Assembly (NCBI RefSeq): GCF_020524585.1
Contig: NZ_JAIVLK010000002.1
Location: forward strand, 62,001-126,000
Source: Celeribacter naphthalenivorans
GTDB lineage: Bacteria > Pseudomonadota > Alphaproteobacteria > Rhodobacterales > Rhodobacteraceae
DNA: 64,000 nucleotides
Direction: 5' to 3'
Part shown: positions 1 through 8,741 of the stretch, piece after piece
Position numbering within the stretch: the stretch's first letter is position 1
How the letters are laid out: each line of letters starts with the position of its first letter
The notes under the pieces: model-generated
What the model saw: only the letters and a program-made list of their open reading frames with translations
The model's database searches: none
Told to the model about the DNA's origin: nothing
Made by a program: the position numbers and the translations under genes

Positions 1-176
1 AGGGGGAGGTGACGCGGTGGCATTGGTATTTCAATCGGTTGCAGGTCCCCCTTGATACGCCGCCAAGCCTCAATATCTGGTTACCATCCGCCGAATTGGT
101 GGCAAAGCTCGTCTCGGACTTCCATCGCCGGGCGGAGCCGTGTAAGAAAACGCAGACGAAAAATGAGGGGGCACGG

Positions 177-1439
177 ATGCGCCGAGTAGTTGTCACTGGA
201 CTTGGAATGGTTTCGCCGCTGGCTTGCGGTGTGGAGGAAACATGGGCGCGTCTTCTGGACGGCCAATCGGCGGCTGGGACGATCCAGCGGTTCGACGCGA
301 GCCATCTTGCGACCGATTACGCCTGTGAGGTGAAATTCGGCGACGGGACCGACGGGACGTTCAATCCCGAGGACTGGATGTCGAACAAAGAGCGCAAGAA
401 GGTGGATGATTTCATCCTCTTCGGTGTCGCGGCTGCGGAACAGGCGCTGACGGACGCGGATTGGAAACCCGAGGGCGAGGAAGATCGCCTGCGCACGGGT
501 GTGCTGATTGGCTCCGGCATCGGTGGCCTGTCTTCGATTGCGGATGCGGCTGTCCTTTTGAAAGAAAAAGGCCCGCGCCGGATTTCTCCGTTCTTTATTC
601 CGGGGTCGCTGATCAACCTGATTTCTGGTCAGGTGTCGATCCGCTACGGCTTTAAAGGTCCGAACCACGCGGTTGTGACGGCCTGTTCCACCGGCGCGCA
701 TGCGATTGGCGACGCCTCGCGTCTTATCGGTTATGGCGATGCCGACGTGATGGTTGCGGGCGGTGCGGAAGCGGCGATTTGCGAGCTGGGCATTGCGGGC
801 TTTAACGCCTGTAAAGCCTTGTCCACAAAGCGCAAAGACGATCCGAGCCACGCCTCGCGCCCCTATGATGACGACCGTGATGGGTTTGTCATGGGCGAGG
901 GCGCTGGTGTTGTGGTGCTCGAAGAATACGAACACGCCAAAGCGCGAGGCGCGAAGATTTATGCCGAGGTCGTGGGCTACGGCCTGTCGGGTGACGCCTA
1001 TCACATCACCGCGCCGTCTGAGGATGGCGATGGCGGTTTCCGCGCGATGCAGGCCGCTTTGGCGCGCGCCGGGATTGAGCCGTCCGACATCGACTATATC
1101 AACGCGCATGGCACCTCGACCATGGCCGACACGATCGAACTGGCCGCCGTTGAGCGCCTGTTGGGCGATGCGGCGTCGAAGGCCACGATGTCGTCGACGA
1201 AATCCTCCATCGGCCACCTTTTAGGGGCCGCGGGTGCGGTTGAGGCGATCTTCTGCGTGCTGGCGATCCGCGATCAAGTGGCGCCGCCAACGATCAACCT
1301 CGACAACCCGGCCGTGGAGCCCAAACTCGATCTGGCGCCCAACGCCAAACGCGAGCGCGAGATCAATGTGGCGCTGTCGAACTCCTTCGGCTTTGGCGGC
1401 ACCAACGCCTCTCTGGTTCTGAAAAAGGTGGACGGCTGA
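177..1439 (+). CDS. fabF: beta-ketoacyl-ACP synthase II
   Basis: Condenses malonyl-ACP with a growing acyl-ACP in the cytoplasmic type II fatty acid synthase. The protein has 420 residues, normal for FabF. The Cys-His-His active site is visible: Cys170 in TACSTG, His311 in NAHGTS and His347 in SIGHLLGAAGA, with the GFGGTN loop near the C terminus. The frame stays open 56 codons further upstream, but MRRVVVTGLG is a typical FabF N terminus and a GAGGGGG lies 5 bases before the ATG at 177. mltG follows after one base, so the two are probably co-transcribed. acpP, the usual upstream neighbour, would lie outside the window. Confidence 0.96.
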   Translation: MRRVVVTGLGMVSPLACGVEETWARLLDGQSAAGTIQRFDASHLATDYACEVKFGDGTDGTFNPEDWMSNKERKKVDDFILFGVAAAEQALTDADWKPEGEEDRLRTGVLIGSGIGGLSSIADAAVLLKEKGPRRISPFFIPGSLINLISGQVSIRYGFKGPNHAVVTACSTGAHAIGDASRLIGYGDADVMVAGGAEAAICELGIAGFNACKALSTKRKDDPSHASRPYDDDRDGFVMGEGAGVVVLEEYEHAKARGAKIYAEVVGYGLSGDAYHITAPSEDGDGGFRAMQAALARAGIEPSDIDYINAHGTSTMADTIELAAVERLLGDAASKATMSSTKSSIGHLLGAAGAVEAIFCVLAIRDQVAPPTINLDNPAVEPKLDLAPNAKREREINVALSNSFGFGGTNASLVLKKVDG

Positions 1440-1440
1440 T

Positions 1441-2616
1441 ATGTGGCGATCCATCGCCTCCAACGCGCTGACCCTCTTCATCGTCGCCCTCGTCGCATTG
1501 GCGGGGGCGGTGGCTTGGGGCAAGCGCGAATTTGTTGCACAAGGCCCGCTCGATCAGGCGATCTGTCTGCGCGTGCCGTCGGGGTCTACCATGCGTCGCG
1601 TGTCGGAAAATCTGGCCGATCAAGGCGCGATTTCCAGCCCGCATATTTTCCGCATCGGTGCGGAATATAGTGAGAAGTCTCAAGATCTTAAGGCTGGGTC
1701 TTTCCTCGTTGAGGAAGGCGCCTCCATGGTGGAGATCATCGATCAGATCACCCGTGGCGGGGCCTCGACTTGTGGCACCGAGGTGGTCTACCGCATCGGT
1801 GTGAACCGTGCTGAGATTCAGGTGCGCGAGCTGGACCCGCAGACCGGCAGCTATGTCGAGACGGCTGAATTCGAACCCATCGCGGAGAGTGACGAGGTTC
1901 AGGAAGTGCCGGCGGAATACACCAAGGTGCGCGCGGAAACGGACACTCGCTACCGCGTGTTGGTGGCCGAGGGCACGACCGTGTGGCGCGTCGTCGAAAG
2001 CCTCAAAGCGGCAGATTTCATGACAGGATCGGTTGAAGCGGACGAGATGCCTGCAGAGGGCATGTTGGCGCCGGACAGCTATGATGTGCGCGAAGGCTCC
2101 GATGTGGACGACCTGATCGCCCGCATGGAAGCGGCACAGCAGCAGCGGATCGACACGGTCTGGGCGACGCGGGTCGAGGGCCTGCCGCTTGAGACGCCGG
2201 AAGAGATGCTGATCATGGCCTCGATCATCGAGAAGGAAACCGGGCTGGCGGAAGAGCGCCGTCAGGTGGCTTCTGTGTTCGAGAACCGTTTGCGTCGTGG
2301 TATGCGGCTTCAGACGGACCCGACGGTGATTTACGGCGTGACCAATGGCGTCGGTGTCTTGGGGCGTGGGCTGCGTCAGTCTGAGCTGCAATCGAACAGC
2401 CCCTACAACACCTATGTGATCGAGGGCATGCCGCCGGGACCGATTGCCAACCCCGGGCTTGAGGCGATGCAAGCGGCGGTGAACCCGGATGAGACGCCGT
2501 ATCTCTTTTTTGTGGCCGATGGTACGGGGGGGCATGCCTTTGCCGAGACCTTGGTGGAACATAACGCCAATGTTGCCAAATGGCGCGAGATCGAAGCGGA
2601 ACGCGCAAGCCAGTAA
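1441..2616 (+). CDS. mltG: endolytic murein transglycosylase MltG (YceG-like)
   Basis: Inner-membrane lytic transglycosylase that cuts nascent peptidoglycan glycan strands and is thought to set their length. It has 391 residues. One N-terminal membrane segment (about residues 8-25) is followed by a periplasmic YceG domain. The family's catalytic-glutamate motif reads IIEKET at about residues 261-266, followed by RRQVASVFENRL, and the C-terminal YNTY/GLPPGPI-type signature appears as YNTYVIEGMPPGPI. The start lies one base after the fabF stop, so translation may be coupled. A strong terminator follows 18 bases after the stop. Confidence 0.94.
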   Translation: MWRSIASNALTLFIVALVALAGAVAWGKREFVAQGPLDQAICLRVPSGSTMRRVSENLADQGAISSPHIFRIGAEYSEKSQDLKAGSFLVEEGASMVEIIDQITRGGASTCGTEVVYRIGVNRAEIQVRELDPQTGSYVETAEFEPIAESDEVQEVPAEYTKVRAETDTRYRVLVAEGTTVWRVVESLKAADFMTGSVEADEMPAEGMLAPDSYDVREGSDVDDLIARMEAAQQQRIDTVWATRVEGLPLETPEEMLIMASIIEKETGLAEERRQVASVFENRLRRGMRLQTDPTVIYGVTNGVGVLGRGLRQSELQSNSPYNTYVIEGMPPGPIANPGLEAMQAAVNPDETPYLFFVADGTGGHAFAETLVEHNANVAKWREIEAERASQ

Positions 2617-2633
2617 GACATTGATATGATAGG

Positions 2634-2662
2634 AAAGGGCGCGGCGAGGCTGCGCCCTTTTT
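2634..2662 (+). terminator. intrinsic terminator of fabF-mltG
   Basis: Perfect 9-bp stem AAAGGGCGC / GCGCCCTTT (2634-2642 with 2652-2660), 9-base loop, ending in a run of T. It closes the fabF-mltG unit. Confidence 0.85.
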
Positions 2663-2680
2663 CGTTTTTAGGATGAGACG

Positions 2681-3871
2681 ATGGATACGATTGCCATTAT
2701 CGCGATGACGCTTTTGATGGCGGGGCTGTTGAGCTGGCCACGTTTGGCGCAGGCGCCGCTTTGGAAAGCGACGGTGACGCCATTGGCCTCGATCATCGGG
2801 TCGGGGTTTCTGGTTTTGGGGCCTATTTTGGCACAGGCTTACGGGGCGTGGACACCGCTGGCGATGGCGCTTTTGTGTCTCTTGGCCTATGCGATCGGCG
2901 CTGCGGTGCGGTTCAATATCGCGGCACTGGACGAGCGCGGACATGATGCGCTGAGCGGTCGGCTCGAACATCTGGCCTCTTGGGTGCTGTCCTTCGCCTA
3001 TGTGATTTCGGTCGCTTATTATCTCAACCTTTTGGGCGCCTTTGCTGTCAGTCTGACGCCATGGGACACGGAGGTTGCGGCGCGTCTTGTGACCAGTGCG
3101 GTGTTTGGTGTGATCCTGATCACCGGCTGGACCAAAGGGTTTTCGGCGTTGGAGCGGTTGGAGCAGGTGTCCGTCGGGTTGAAACTGGCGATCATTGCCG
3201 GGCTTTTGGTCGGTTTGGCGTGGTTTTTCGCGGGGAAAGCCAGCACTGAGACGTTGATCGTGACGCCCGCGAGCCTGACGGGCTGGCCAGCGCTGAGCCT
3301 GTTGTTCGGACTCGTGGTCACGGTGCAAGGGTTCGAAACCTCGCGCTATCTGGGCGAGGAGTACGACGCCAAGACCCGCATCCGCTCGATGCGGATTGCG
3401 CAATGGGTCTCGACGGCGATCTACATGATCTACGTGCTGCTCATGGCCTATGTGTTTCGCCCGGATCAGATCGAAACCTCGGAGACGGCGATTATCGACA
3501 TGATGCGGATCGTTGCGCCGGTGCTGCCGATGATGCTGGTGATCGCAGCACTCGCGGCACAGTTCTCGGCGGCTGTTGCCGACACCTCAGGCGCGGGTGG
3601 GTTGGTTGAAGAGCTGACCAAGGGCAGGGTGCCCGTGAAAATCGGCTATGCCGGATTGGTGGCTTTGGGGCTTTTGATCACGTGGGGCCTCGACGTATTC
3701 CAGATCATTTCCTGGGCGTCCAAGGCCTTTGCGGCCTATTACACGGTGCAGGGGGCGATCGCTGTGGTGCTGGCGCGCCGTGCGGGGAAATCGACGGCCC
3801 ATGTCGCTTTCTTCGCCGCAGTGACGGCAATCGCGGCCATGGTGACTCTGTTCGGCACGGCCGTCGAATAG
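2681..3871 (+). CDS. multi-pass membrane protein, possibly LeuT-fold (APC-like) transporter
   Basis: Not identified with certainty. The 396 residues form about ten to eleven hydrophobic segments with short loops. A SIIGSGF glycine-containing stretch near residues 37-43, in an early membrane segment, recalls the unwound helix of APC-superfamily transporters, and the charged segment around residues 222-240 (ETSRYLGEEYDAKTR) would be a cytoplasmic loop. A GGATGAG ribosome-binding site precedes the ATG. The gene stands alone between the mltG terminator and the convergent channel gene, so context gives no substrate. The APC-like reading is inference from hydropathy and the helix-break motif only. 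Confidence 0.65.
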   Translation: MDTIAIIAMTLLMAGLLSWPRLAQAPLWKATVTPLASIIGSGFLVLGPILAQAYGAWTPLAMALLCLLAYAIGAAVRFNIAALDERGHDALSGRLEHLASWVLSFAYVISVAYYLNLLGAFAVSLTPWDTEVAARLVTSAVFGVILITGWTKGFSALERLEQVSVGLKLAIIAGLLVGLAWFFAGKASTETLIVTPASLTGWPALSLLFGLVVTVQGFETSRYLGEEYDAKTRIRSMRIAQWVSTAIYMIYVLLMAYVFRPDQIETSETAIIDMMRIVAPVLPMMLVIAALAAQFSAAVADTSGAGGLVEELTKGRVPVKIGYAGLVALGLLITWGLDVFQIISWASKAFAAYYTVQGAIAVVLARRAGKSTAHVAFFAAVTAIAAMVTLFGTAVE

Positions 3872-3907
3872 GTTTCCTTTGTGGGAAAAATACTCCCGCC
3901 GGAGGCG

Positions 3908-4681
3908 CTAAAGCAGGCCTTCGGTTTGGATATGCACCACGGCGCCGCAATGTTTGCAGTGGGTCGCATCCGCGTCATGTAACATGAGCCCGCAGCTTTC
4001 GCATTCGTACCGTACTTTGGTGGGGCGAAAGAGCACTTGGGCGAGGCGCAGGAACAGAGTGACACCAAAGAACATCACCGCGATGGAGACCAGGCGCCCC
4101 GTGGTGCCGGGCAGGGTGATGTCGCCGAAACCGGTGGTGGTCAGCGTCGTCACGGTGAAATAGAGCGCATCCGCGTAGTTGCGGATATGCGGGTTATGGC
4201 CGTGCTCCAAAGCGTAGATCAGCCCGGTTGTCACGAAGATAAAGACCAGAAGGTTGATCGCGGCGACGATGACCTCTTCGTGTTTGCGGAAGAGTTTGAA
4301 GTCCTGCCGAAGCCGGTTCATCAGCTGATAGGTGTGCAAGAGGCGCAGGGTGCGCAGGATGCGCAGGAAGCCGAGGCCTTCGCCCGCGAGCGGCGCCAGA
4401 AAGGAGACCATGGCGATGACATCGGCGATGGTCGCGGGGCGGGTCAGGTAATGGAGTTTGCGGTCCGAGACGTAGACCCGCGCGGAGAAGTCGAGAAGGA
4501 TCAGAAAGCCGAAGACCAGATCGGTGATCTCGACCCAGAGCGGGTGCGGGAAGAAGGAGGTGACGATGACGAAAAGGATGGTCACCATGTCGAAGGCCAA
4601 AAGCGCGTAGCGAAAGACATGCGCGCGGTCGGAGTTGCCCTCGTAGAGCGCGTAGAGCTTGGCGTGAAAGGCGCTGGCCAT
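3908..4681 (-). CDS. voltage-gated potassium channel with C-terminal zinc ribbon
   Basis: Six-helix ion channel subunit of 257 residues. S1-S4 span about residues 22-122, and the S4 segment carries spaced arginines (RILRTLRLL). The pore loop has the selectivity filter TTTGFGD at 181-187, a variant of TVGYGD, before S6. After S6 there is a zinc ribbon with Cys227/Cys230 and Cys242/Cys245 instead of the larger RCK or cyclic-nucleotide domains. The ATG at 4681 is preferred over the longer frame because GGGAGAAA precedes it and the residues upstream look non-coding. It converges with the preceding transporter gene. Potassium selectivity is inferred from the filter. Confidence 0.85.
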   Translation of the reverse strand: MASAFHAKLYALYEGNSDRAHVFRYALLAFDMVTILFVIVTSFFPHPLWVEITDLVFGFLILLDFSARVYVSDRKLHYLTRPATIADVIAMVSFLAPLAGEGLGFLRILRTLRLLHTYQLMNRLRQDFKLFRKHEEVIVAAINLLVFIFVTTGLIYALEHGHNPHIRNYADALYFTVTTLTTTGFGDITLPGTTGRLVSIAVMFFGVTLFLRLAQVLFRPTKVRYECESCGLMLHDADATHCKHCGAVVHIQTEGLL

Positions 4682-4732
4682 GGCTTTCTCCCGGTTTCTT
4701 TCGGTGATGCGCAAATTTGGCCGTGATTTCAA

Positions 4733-4969
4733 GTGGGAACGCTGTCGTCGCCCCGAGGCAAAAGGTTAACGCACTCTGAAACCCGCTGCCCGCGCGCAGG
4801 CTTTAACCAATTTTTGGGGTTTTGTCGCAGGGCGGTCTGGCTGGAAAGCGTGGGGGATGAGGCGGAAGGGACCTGAGGGGGTCCAAAGACGTCGCATCAA
4901 AGTGCTGAGGGGCACCGAAAACCTCGCGTTTCTCGTGCGGAGATCACTCAAGCATGAGAGGCGAAGACA
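4733..4969 (+). promoter_or_regulatory. upstream region of the GTA cluster
   Basis: Gap between the divergent channel gene and the first GTA gene, expected to hold the GTA promoter. It contains an isolated GGTTAAC at 4767 and two short hairpins, GGACC...GGTCC and GTGC...GCAC, around 4869-4917. I could not assign a -35/-10 pair. A GAGAGGCGAAG ribosome-binding site precedes the ATG at 4970. In Rhodobacter capsulatus the GTA promoter is switched on by GafA downstream of CtrA; no binding site is claimed here. Confidence 0.4.
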
Positions 4970-5296
4970 ATGAAAGTGACTTCATCTGTGGGGGATGAAC
5001 ACGGGTTGGACAATCTGGTGAAGATTGCGGACCAAAGCGTGCTCCGGGCGATCGGGGCCGTCAACGAGGCCATTATCGGGGTGCGGGCCGGAGATCCGGA
5101 GGCGGCGAAGGACATCGCCAAGCACATGGCGGATCTCAACAAGGCGCTGAACACCTCATTCGACGAAAGGAAACGTCTCGATGAGCACAAACGCAAAAGC
5201 GGAGAGCTCGGCGGCGGAGAGATCGACTTTGACGCCGCCAAATCTGAGATCCTTGATCGGCTGGCTCGCCTCAGAGCCACCAGAGACACAGCGTGA
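4970..5296 (+). CDS. terS: GTA small terminase subunit (RcGTA g1 homologue)
   Basis: First gene of the GTA cluster, 108 residues. In R. capsulatus the equivalent g1 product is the small terminase that works with TerL to start headful packaging of cell DNA. The protein is short, highly charged and mostly helical, with a probable coiled coil over residues 45-75, which fits a TerS oligomerisation segment. Identification rests on size, position immediately before TerL and general character. Its last 116 bases overlap the start of terL in another frame, which suggests translational coupling of the two packaging subunits. Confidence 0.75.
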   Translation: MKVTSSVGDEHGLDNLVKIADQSVLRAIGAVNEAIIGVRAGDPEAAKDIAKHMADLNKALNTSFDERKRLDEHKRKSGELGGGEIDFDAAKSEILDRLARLRATRDTA

Positions 5297-6584
5297 GTTT
5301 CTGGACACTTTGGGGGAGGGGGCGCTTGTGGCGCTCCCTTACCTGTTCGAGGCTTGGGCGCTGGATCATCAATTGCCGCCGGAGGGCGATTGGCGCACAT
5401 GGGTGATCATGGGCGGGCGCGGCGCGGGCAAGACGCGGGCAGGCTCCGAATGGGTGCGGTCGATGGTCGAGGGCAGCCGGGCGACGCAAAGAGGCCGCGC
5501 GAAACGTGTGGCCTTGATCGGAGAGACCTATGATCAGGCCCGCGAGGTGATGGTCTTTGGCGACAGTGGCATTCTGGCCTGTTCGCCGCCCGACAGACGC
5601 CCAACGTGGGTGGCGACGCGACGAACGCTGATCTGGCCCAATGGGGCGGAAGCGACGGTGTTTTCCAGCAATGACCCGGAGGCTCTGCGCGGCCCGCAAT
5701 TCGATGCGGCCTGGGTCGATGAGCTGGCGAAATGGCGCAAGCCGCAGGAAGCGTGGGACATGTTGCAATTCGGGCTGCGGCTCGGGGATGATCCGCGCGC
5801 GGTGGTGACGACCACGCCGCGCAATGTGGCGATTTTGAAATCGCTTCTGGAGCGCAGTTCCACCGTGACAACGCACGCGCCGACTGAGGCGAACGCGGCC
5901 AATCTGGCGGCGTCCTTCCTTGAAGAGGTGAAGACGCGCTATGCGGGCACGCGGCTGGGGCGGCAGGAGTTGGATGGCGTTTTGCTGGATGAGGAAGAAG
6001 GCGCTTTGTGGTCGCTGGCGCGGATCGAGGCGTCGCGGGTGCAAGAGGTGCCGGAGCTGGACCGCATCGTCGTGGCGGTGGACCCGCCGGTGACGGGGCA
6101 TAAGGGTTCGGACGAATGCGGGATTGTTGTCGTTGGCGTGGTGAACAAGGGCGATCCGAAGGACTGGTGCGCCTATGTGTTGGAGGATGCGTCGGTGTCG
6201 GCCTCGTCGCCGACGGTCTGGGCCGAGGCGGCGATCAACGCGCTTAAGACTTGGGAGGCGGATAAGATCGTGGCGGAGGTCAACCAAGGCGGCGATTTGG
6301 TGGAGACCGTGATCCGGCAGATCGACCCGCTGGTGCCCTATAAATCCGTGCGCGCGACACGCGGCAAGGCGGCGCGGGCGGAGCCGGTGGCGGCGCTCTA
6401 CGATCAGGGACGTGTGGTGCACACGCGCGGGCTTGGCGATCTGGAGGATCAGATGATCAAGATGACGGCGCAGGGGTTTCAGGCCTCTGGATCACCGGAC
6501 CGATTGGATGCGCTTGTGTGGGCCGTGCATGAGTTGATGATCCTGCCCAATCCCGGACGTCCGCGGATCAGGACGTTGGGGTAA
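5181..6584 (+). CDS. terL: GTA large terminase (RcGTA g2 homologue)
   Basis: ATPase-nuclease that pumps DNA into GTA heads and cuts it. It has 467 residues. Walker A is GGRGAGKT at 78-85, Walker B is AAWVDE with Asp180-Glu181, and the RNase-H-like nuclease domain starts with VVAVDPP (Asp301). All key residues are present, so the protein looks functional. The ATG at 5181 has AAAGGAAA upstream and gives a long overlap with terS. A rho-independent terminator follows within 25 bases of the stop, and the next GTA gene is more than 800 bases away, unlike the tightly packed genes further on. Confidence 0.93.
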   Translation: MSTNAKAESSAAERSTLTPPNLRSLIGWLASEPPETQREFLDTLGEGALVALPYLFEAWALDHQLPPEGDWRTWVIMGGRGAGKTRAGSEWVRSMVEGSRATQRGRAKRVALIGETYDQAREVMVFGDSGILACSPPDRRPTWVATRRTLIWPNGAEATVFSSNDPEALRGPQFDAAWVDELAKWRKPQEAWDMLQFGLRLGDDPRAVVTTTPRNVAILKSLLERSSTVTTHAPTEANAANLAASFLEEVKTRYAGTRLGRQELDGVLLDEEEGALWSLARIEASRVQEVPELDRIVVAVDPPVTGHKGSDECGIVVVGVVNKGDPKDWCAYVLEDASVSASSPTVWAEAAINALKTWEADKIVAEVNQGGDLVETVIRQIDPLVPYKSVRATRGKAARAEPVAALYDQGRVVHTRGLGDLEDQMIKMTAQGFQASGSPDRLDALVWAVHELMILPNPGRPRIRTLG

Positions 6585-6605
6585 ACTCAGAAGGATAAGA
6601 TCAGA

Positions 6606-6629
6606 CCTCGCCTTTGGGCGGGGTTTTTT
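6606..6629 (+). terminator. intrinsic terminator directly after terL
   Basis: Stem 6606-6612 (CCTCGCC) pairs with 6617-6623 through one G-T wobble, with a 4-base loop and then six T. It lies inside the GTA cluster, between the terminase pair and the structural genes, and overlaps the 3' end of the opposing gene at 6628. Confidence 0.75.
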
Positions 6630-7086
6630 ATTGAAGAGTGCGCAAGACGAGTTTTGCGTAGCGGAGCGTCAGTTCACCGGCTACCGCGAAGGCGGCCCAT
6701 GTGAAAATATATATGAAGCCGGCGAAGAGCAGAGGGAACCAAAGCTCAGACCAGGATGGTGTGCTTGCAGAAGAGAAAAGCAGATCTGAGATGAGAATCC
6801 AGAGAAGGATTACGACAGCACCCGAGACAAATTGTGCGATTATACGTCCGTCTTGAGGGGCTTTGATGCAGAGGCGTTCATTTGGGGTGGCGGTGACGAA
6901 TGCGATGCAGTGAAAATCCATGCGCAAGACCCATTTGGGCACGCCTTTGGCAAAATAGGTGCGGTTGATGTGGTCCGCGCCCTCTGCTGACAAGGGAAGA
7001 ATCTGTGGCGCAATGTTGGAAATGGGCAGGTCATATTCCGCGGCGCTGATGATCCATGTGCCAGGCCAGAACTTTCGCAGGTGCAT
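6628..7086 (-). CDS. unknown two-helix membrane protein inserted in the GTA cluster
   Basis: No family recognised. The frame gives 152 residues from the ATG at 7086 (MHLRKFWPGT); it stays open to 7170 but that extra part is unlike protein and no ribosome-binding site precedes it. The N-terminal two thirds are soluble, with a segment reading CIAFVTATPNERLCIK. Two hydrophobic helices lie near residues 80-103 and 113-137. It runs against the GTA genes between terL and the portal gene, a position empty in the R. capsulatus cluster. It is more AT-rich than its neighbours, consistent with insertion. Confidence 0.55.
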   Translation of the reverse strand: MHLRKFWPGTWIISAAEYDLPISNIAPQILPLSAEGADHINRTYFAKGVPKWVLRMDFHCIAFVTATPNERLCIKAPQDGRIIAQFVSGAVVILLWILISDLLFSSASTPSWSELWFPLLFAGFIYIFTWAAFAVAGELTLRYAKLVLRTLQ

Positions 7087-7447
7087 CGCTGTTAAATTCT
7101 TTCTCTGAAATCGTTGAGACGAGTGAACGCGATTGCGGTCTTGGCGACAAGGGGAATCTCCAATCCTCATATAGTTTTCATGAAAACAAAGGCTTGAGGG
7201 GTGTTGCGTGCGGTGTGGACCAGCGTGCGGCCTGCTCAGAACTTCTTACTTCCTCTCCCTTAGAACTGCTTTCACCGACGGCGCAGATGTCTCTTTGAGA
7301 AGCCAGCCGAAGGTGCGGCGCCGGGCGGGTGCGGGCTGGACGCGGGCAAGATGACGCCGGTCCCCCGCCCGGAGGCCCGGGATTTGAGATGCGGTTTGAG
7401 AGAAGGCGGCCCGAGAGGCTGACCGGAAGATGAGGAGAGACACGGAT
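7087..7447. other. 361-base gap before the portal gene
   Basis: No gene seen. It holds the 14-bp palindrome at 7174-7187 (upstream of the minus-strand gene) and a GC-rich stretch around 7327-7380 where GGGCGGG and CCCGCCC can pair. As terL is followed by a terminator, a promoter for the GTA structural genes probably lies here, but I could not pick a convincing -35/-10. Confidence 0.4.
7174..7187. repeat. perfect 14-bp palindrome
   Basis: GTTTTCATGAAAAC is self-complementary. It lies about 90 bases upstream of the ATG of the unknown minus-strand gene and about 260 bases upstream of the portal gene, so it could be an operator for either. Confidence 0.4.
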
Positions 7448-8740
7448 ATGGTGTTTGACTTTCTGAAGCGGGGCAATGTCGAGATGCCCGAAACGAAAGC
7501 CTCGGCGACCGGTCCGGTCGTGGCGGCGGTCTCGGGGACGGGCCGTGTGGCCTGGAGCCCGCGCGACACGGTCACGCTGACCCGTGTGGGATTTGTCGGC
7601 AACCCGGTGGGCTTTCGTGCGGTTAAGCTCATTGCGGAGGCGGCGTCTGCCCTGCCGCTCATTCTGCAAAACCGCGAGGTGCGGTTTGACGATCATCCGC
7701 TTTTGAAAGTGATTTCGCGTCCGAACCCGGCACAGGGCCGTGCGGAATTGTTCGAGGCGCTTTATGCGCAGTTCCTGCTGTCCGGCAACGGCTACCTCGA
7801 GGCCGTGGGCGATTGGGGGCAGGCGCCGCAAGAGTTGCATGTGCTGCGCTCGGATCGCATGAATCTGGTGCCCGGCGCGGATGGCTGGCCGGTGGCTTAT
7901 GAATATGCGGTGAGCGGGCGCAAACACCGGTTTGACGTGATCGAAGGTCATTCGCCGATCTGCCACATCAAGGCGTTTCACCCCTCTGACGATCATTACG
8001 GCCTGTCCCCGATCCAAGCGGCGGCGACGGCGATTGACGTGCATAATGCGGCGTCGCGCTGGTCGAAATCCTTGCTGGACAACGCGGCGCGGCCTTCGGG
8101 GGCGATTGTTTACAAGGGCGCGGATGGCAATGCCTCGATGAGCGCGGATCAGTACGATCGGCTGTTGTCCGAGATGGAGAGCCATCATCAGGGCGCGCGC
8201 AATGCGGGTCGGCCGATGCTTTTGGAGGGTGGTCTGGATTGGAAGCCGATGGGCTTCAGCCCCTCCGACATGGAGTTCCAGAAAACGAAAGAGGCGGCGG
8301 GGCGTGAGATTGCCTTGGCCTTTGGTGTTCCGCCGATGCTTTTGGGCATTCCGGGCGACATGACCTACTCGAATTACCAGGAAGCGAACCGGGCGTTTTA
8401 CCGTCTGACGGTGCTGCCGATGGTGTCGAAGGTGACGGCGGCGATTGGGCATTGGCTGTCTGAAATGACCGGCGAGATGCTGGAGCTGAAACCCGATCTC
8501 GATCAGGTGCCGGCGCTGGCCGCCGAGCGCGATGCGCAATGGAACCGGATCGCGGGCGCGGATTTCCTCACAGATGACGAGAAGCGGATGATGCTTGGCC
8601 TGCCGCCGCTCACCCCGCCTGAGGCGGAGGAGGTGGTGTTTGAGGACCCGTCTGAGGAAGAGGGTTTTGAGGACGAACCGGAATTGCCCTTCGAGGAAGA
8701 GACCTCTGAAGAGGATGTGGATGCCGAGGAAGGGAACTGA
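7448..8740 (+). CDS. GTA portal protein, HK97 family (RcGTA g3 homologue)
   Basis: Forms the twelve-subunit ring at the head vertex through which DNA enters and leaves. It has 430 residues. The HK97-type portal core is recognisable in RAVKLIAEAASALPL, FHPSDDHYGLSPIQAA and the GVPPMLLGIPGDMTYSNY region around residues 295-312. The C-terminal 40 residues are extremely rich in Glu and Asp. I chose the ATG at 7448 because GAGGAGA lies 8-13 bases before it; an in-frame ATG at 7430 would add six residues. The protease gene starts two bases after the stop. Confidence 0.92.
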   Translation: MVFDFLKRGNVEMPETKASATGPVVAAVSGTGRVAWSPRDTVTLTRVGFVGNPVGFRAVKLIAEAASALPLILQNREVRFDDHPLLKVISRPNPAQGRAELFEALYAQFLLSGNGYLEAVGDWGQAPQELHVLRSDRMNLVPGADGWPVAYEYAVSGRKHRFDVIEGHSPICHIKAFHPSDDHYGLSPIQAAATAIDVHNAASRWSKSLLDNAARPSGAIVYKGADGNASMSADQYDRLLSEMESHHQGARNAGRPMLLEGGLDWKPMGFSPSDMEFQKTKEAAGREIALAFGVPPMLLGIPGDMTYSNYQEANRAFYRLTVLPMVSKVTAAIGHWLSEMTGEMLELKPDLDQVPALAAERDAQWNRIAGADFLTDDEKRMMLGLPPLTPPEAEEVVFEDPSEEEGFEDEPELPFEEETSEEDVDAEEGN

Positions 8741-8741
8741 G

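Noticed and set aside
1-176. Extension of fabF to 9, or an acpP remnant before it
   Set aside because: The extra 56 residues do not resemble FabF or ACP, and a better start with a ribosome-binding site lies at 177.
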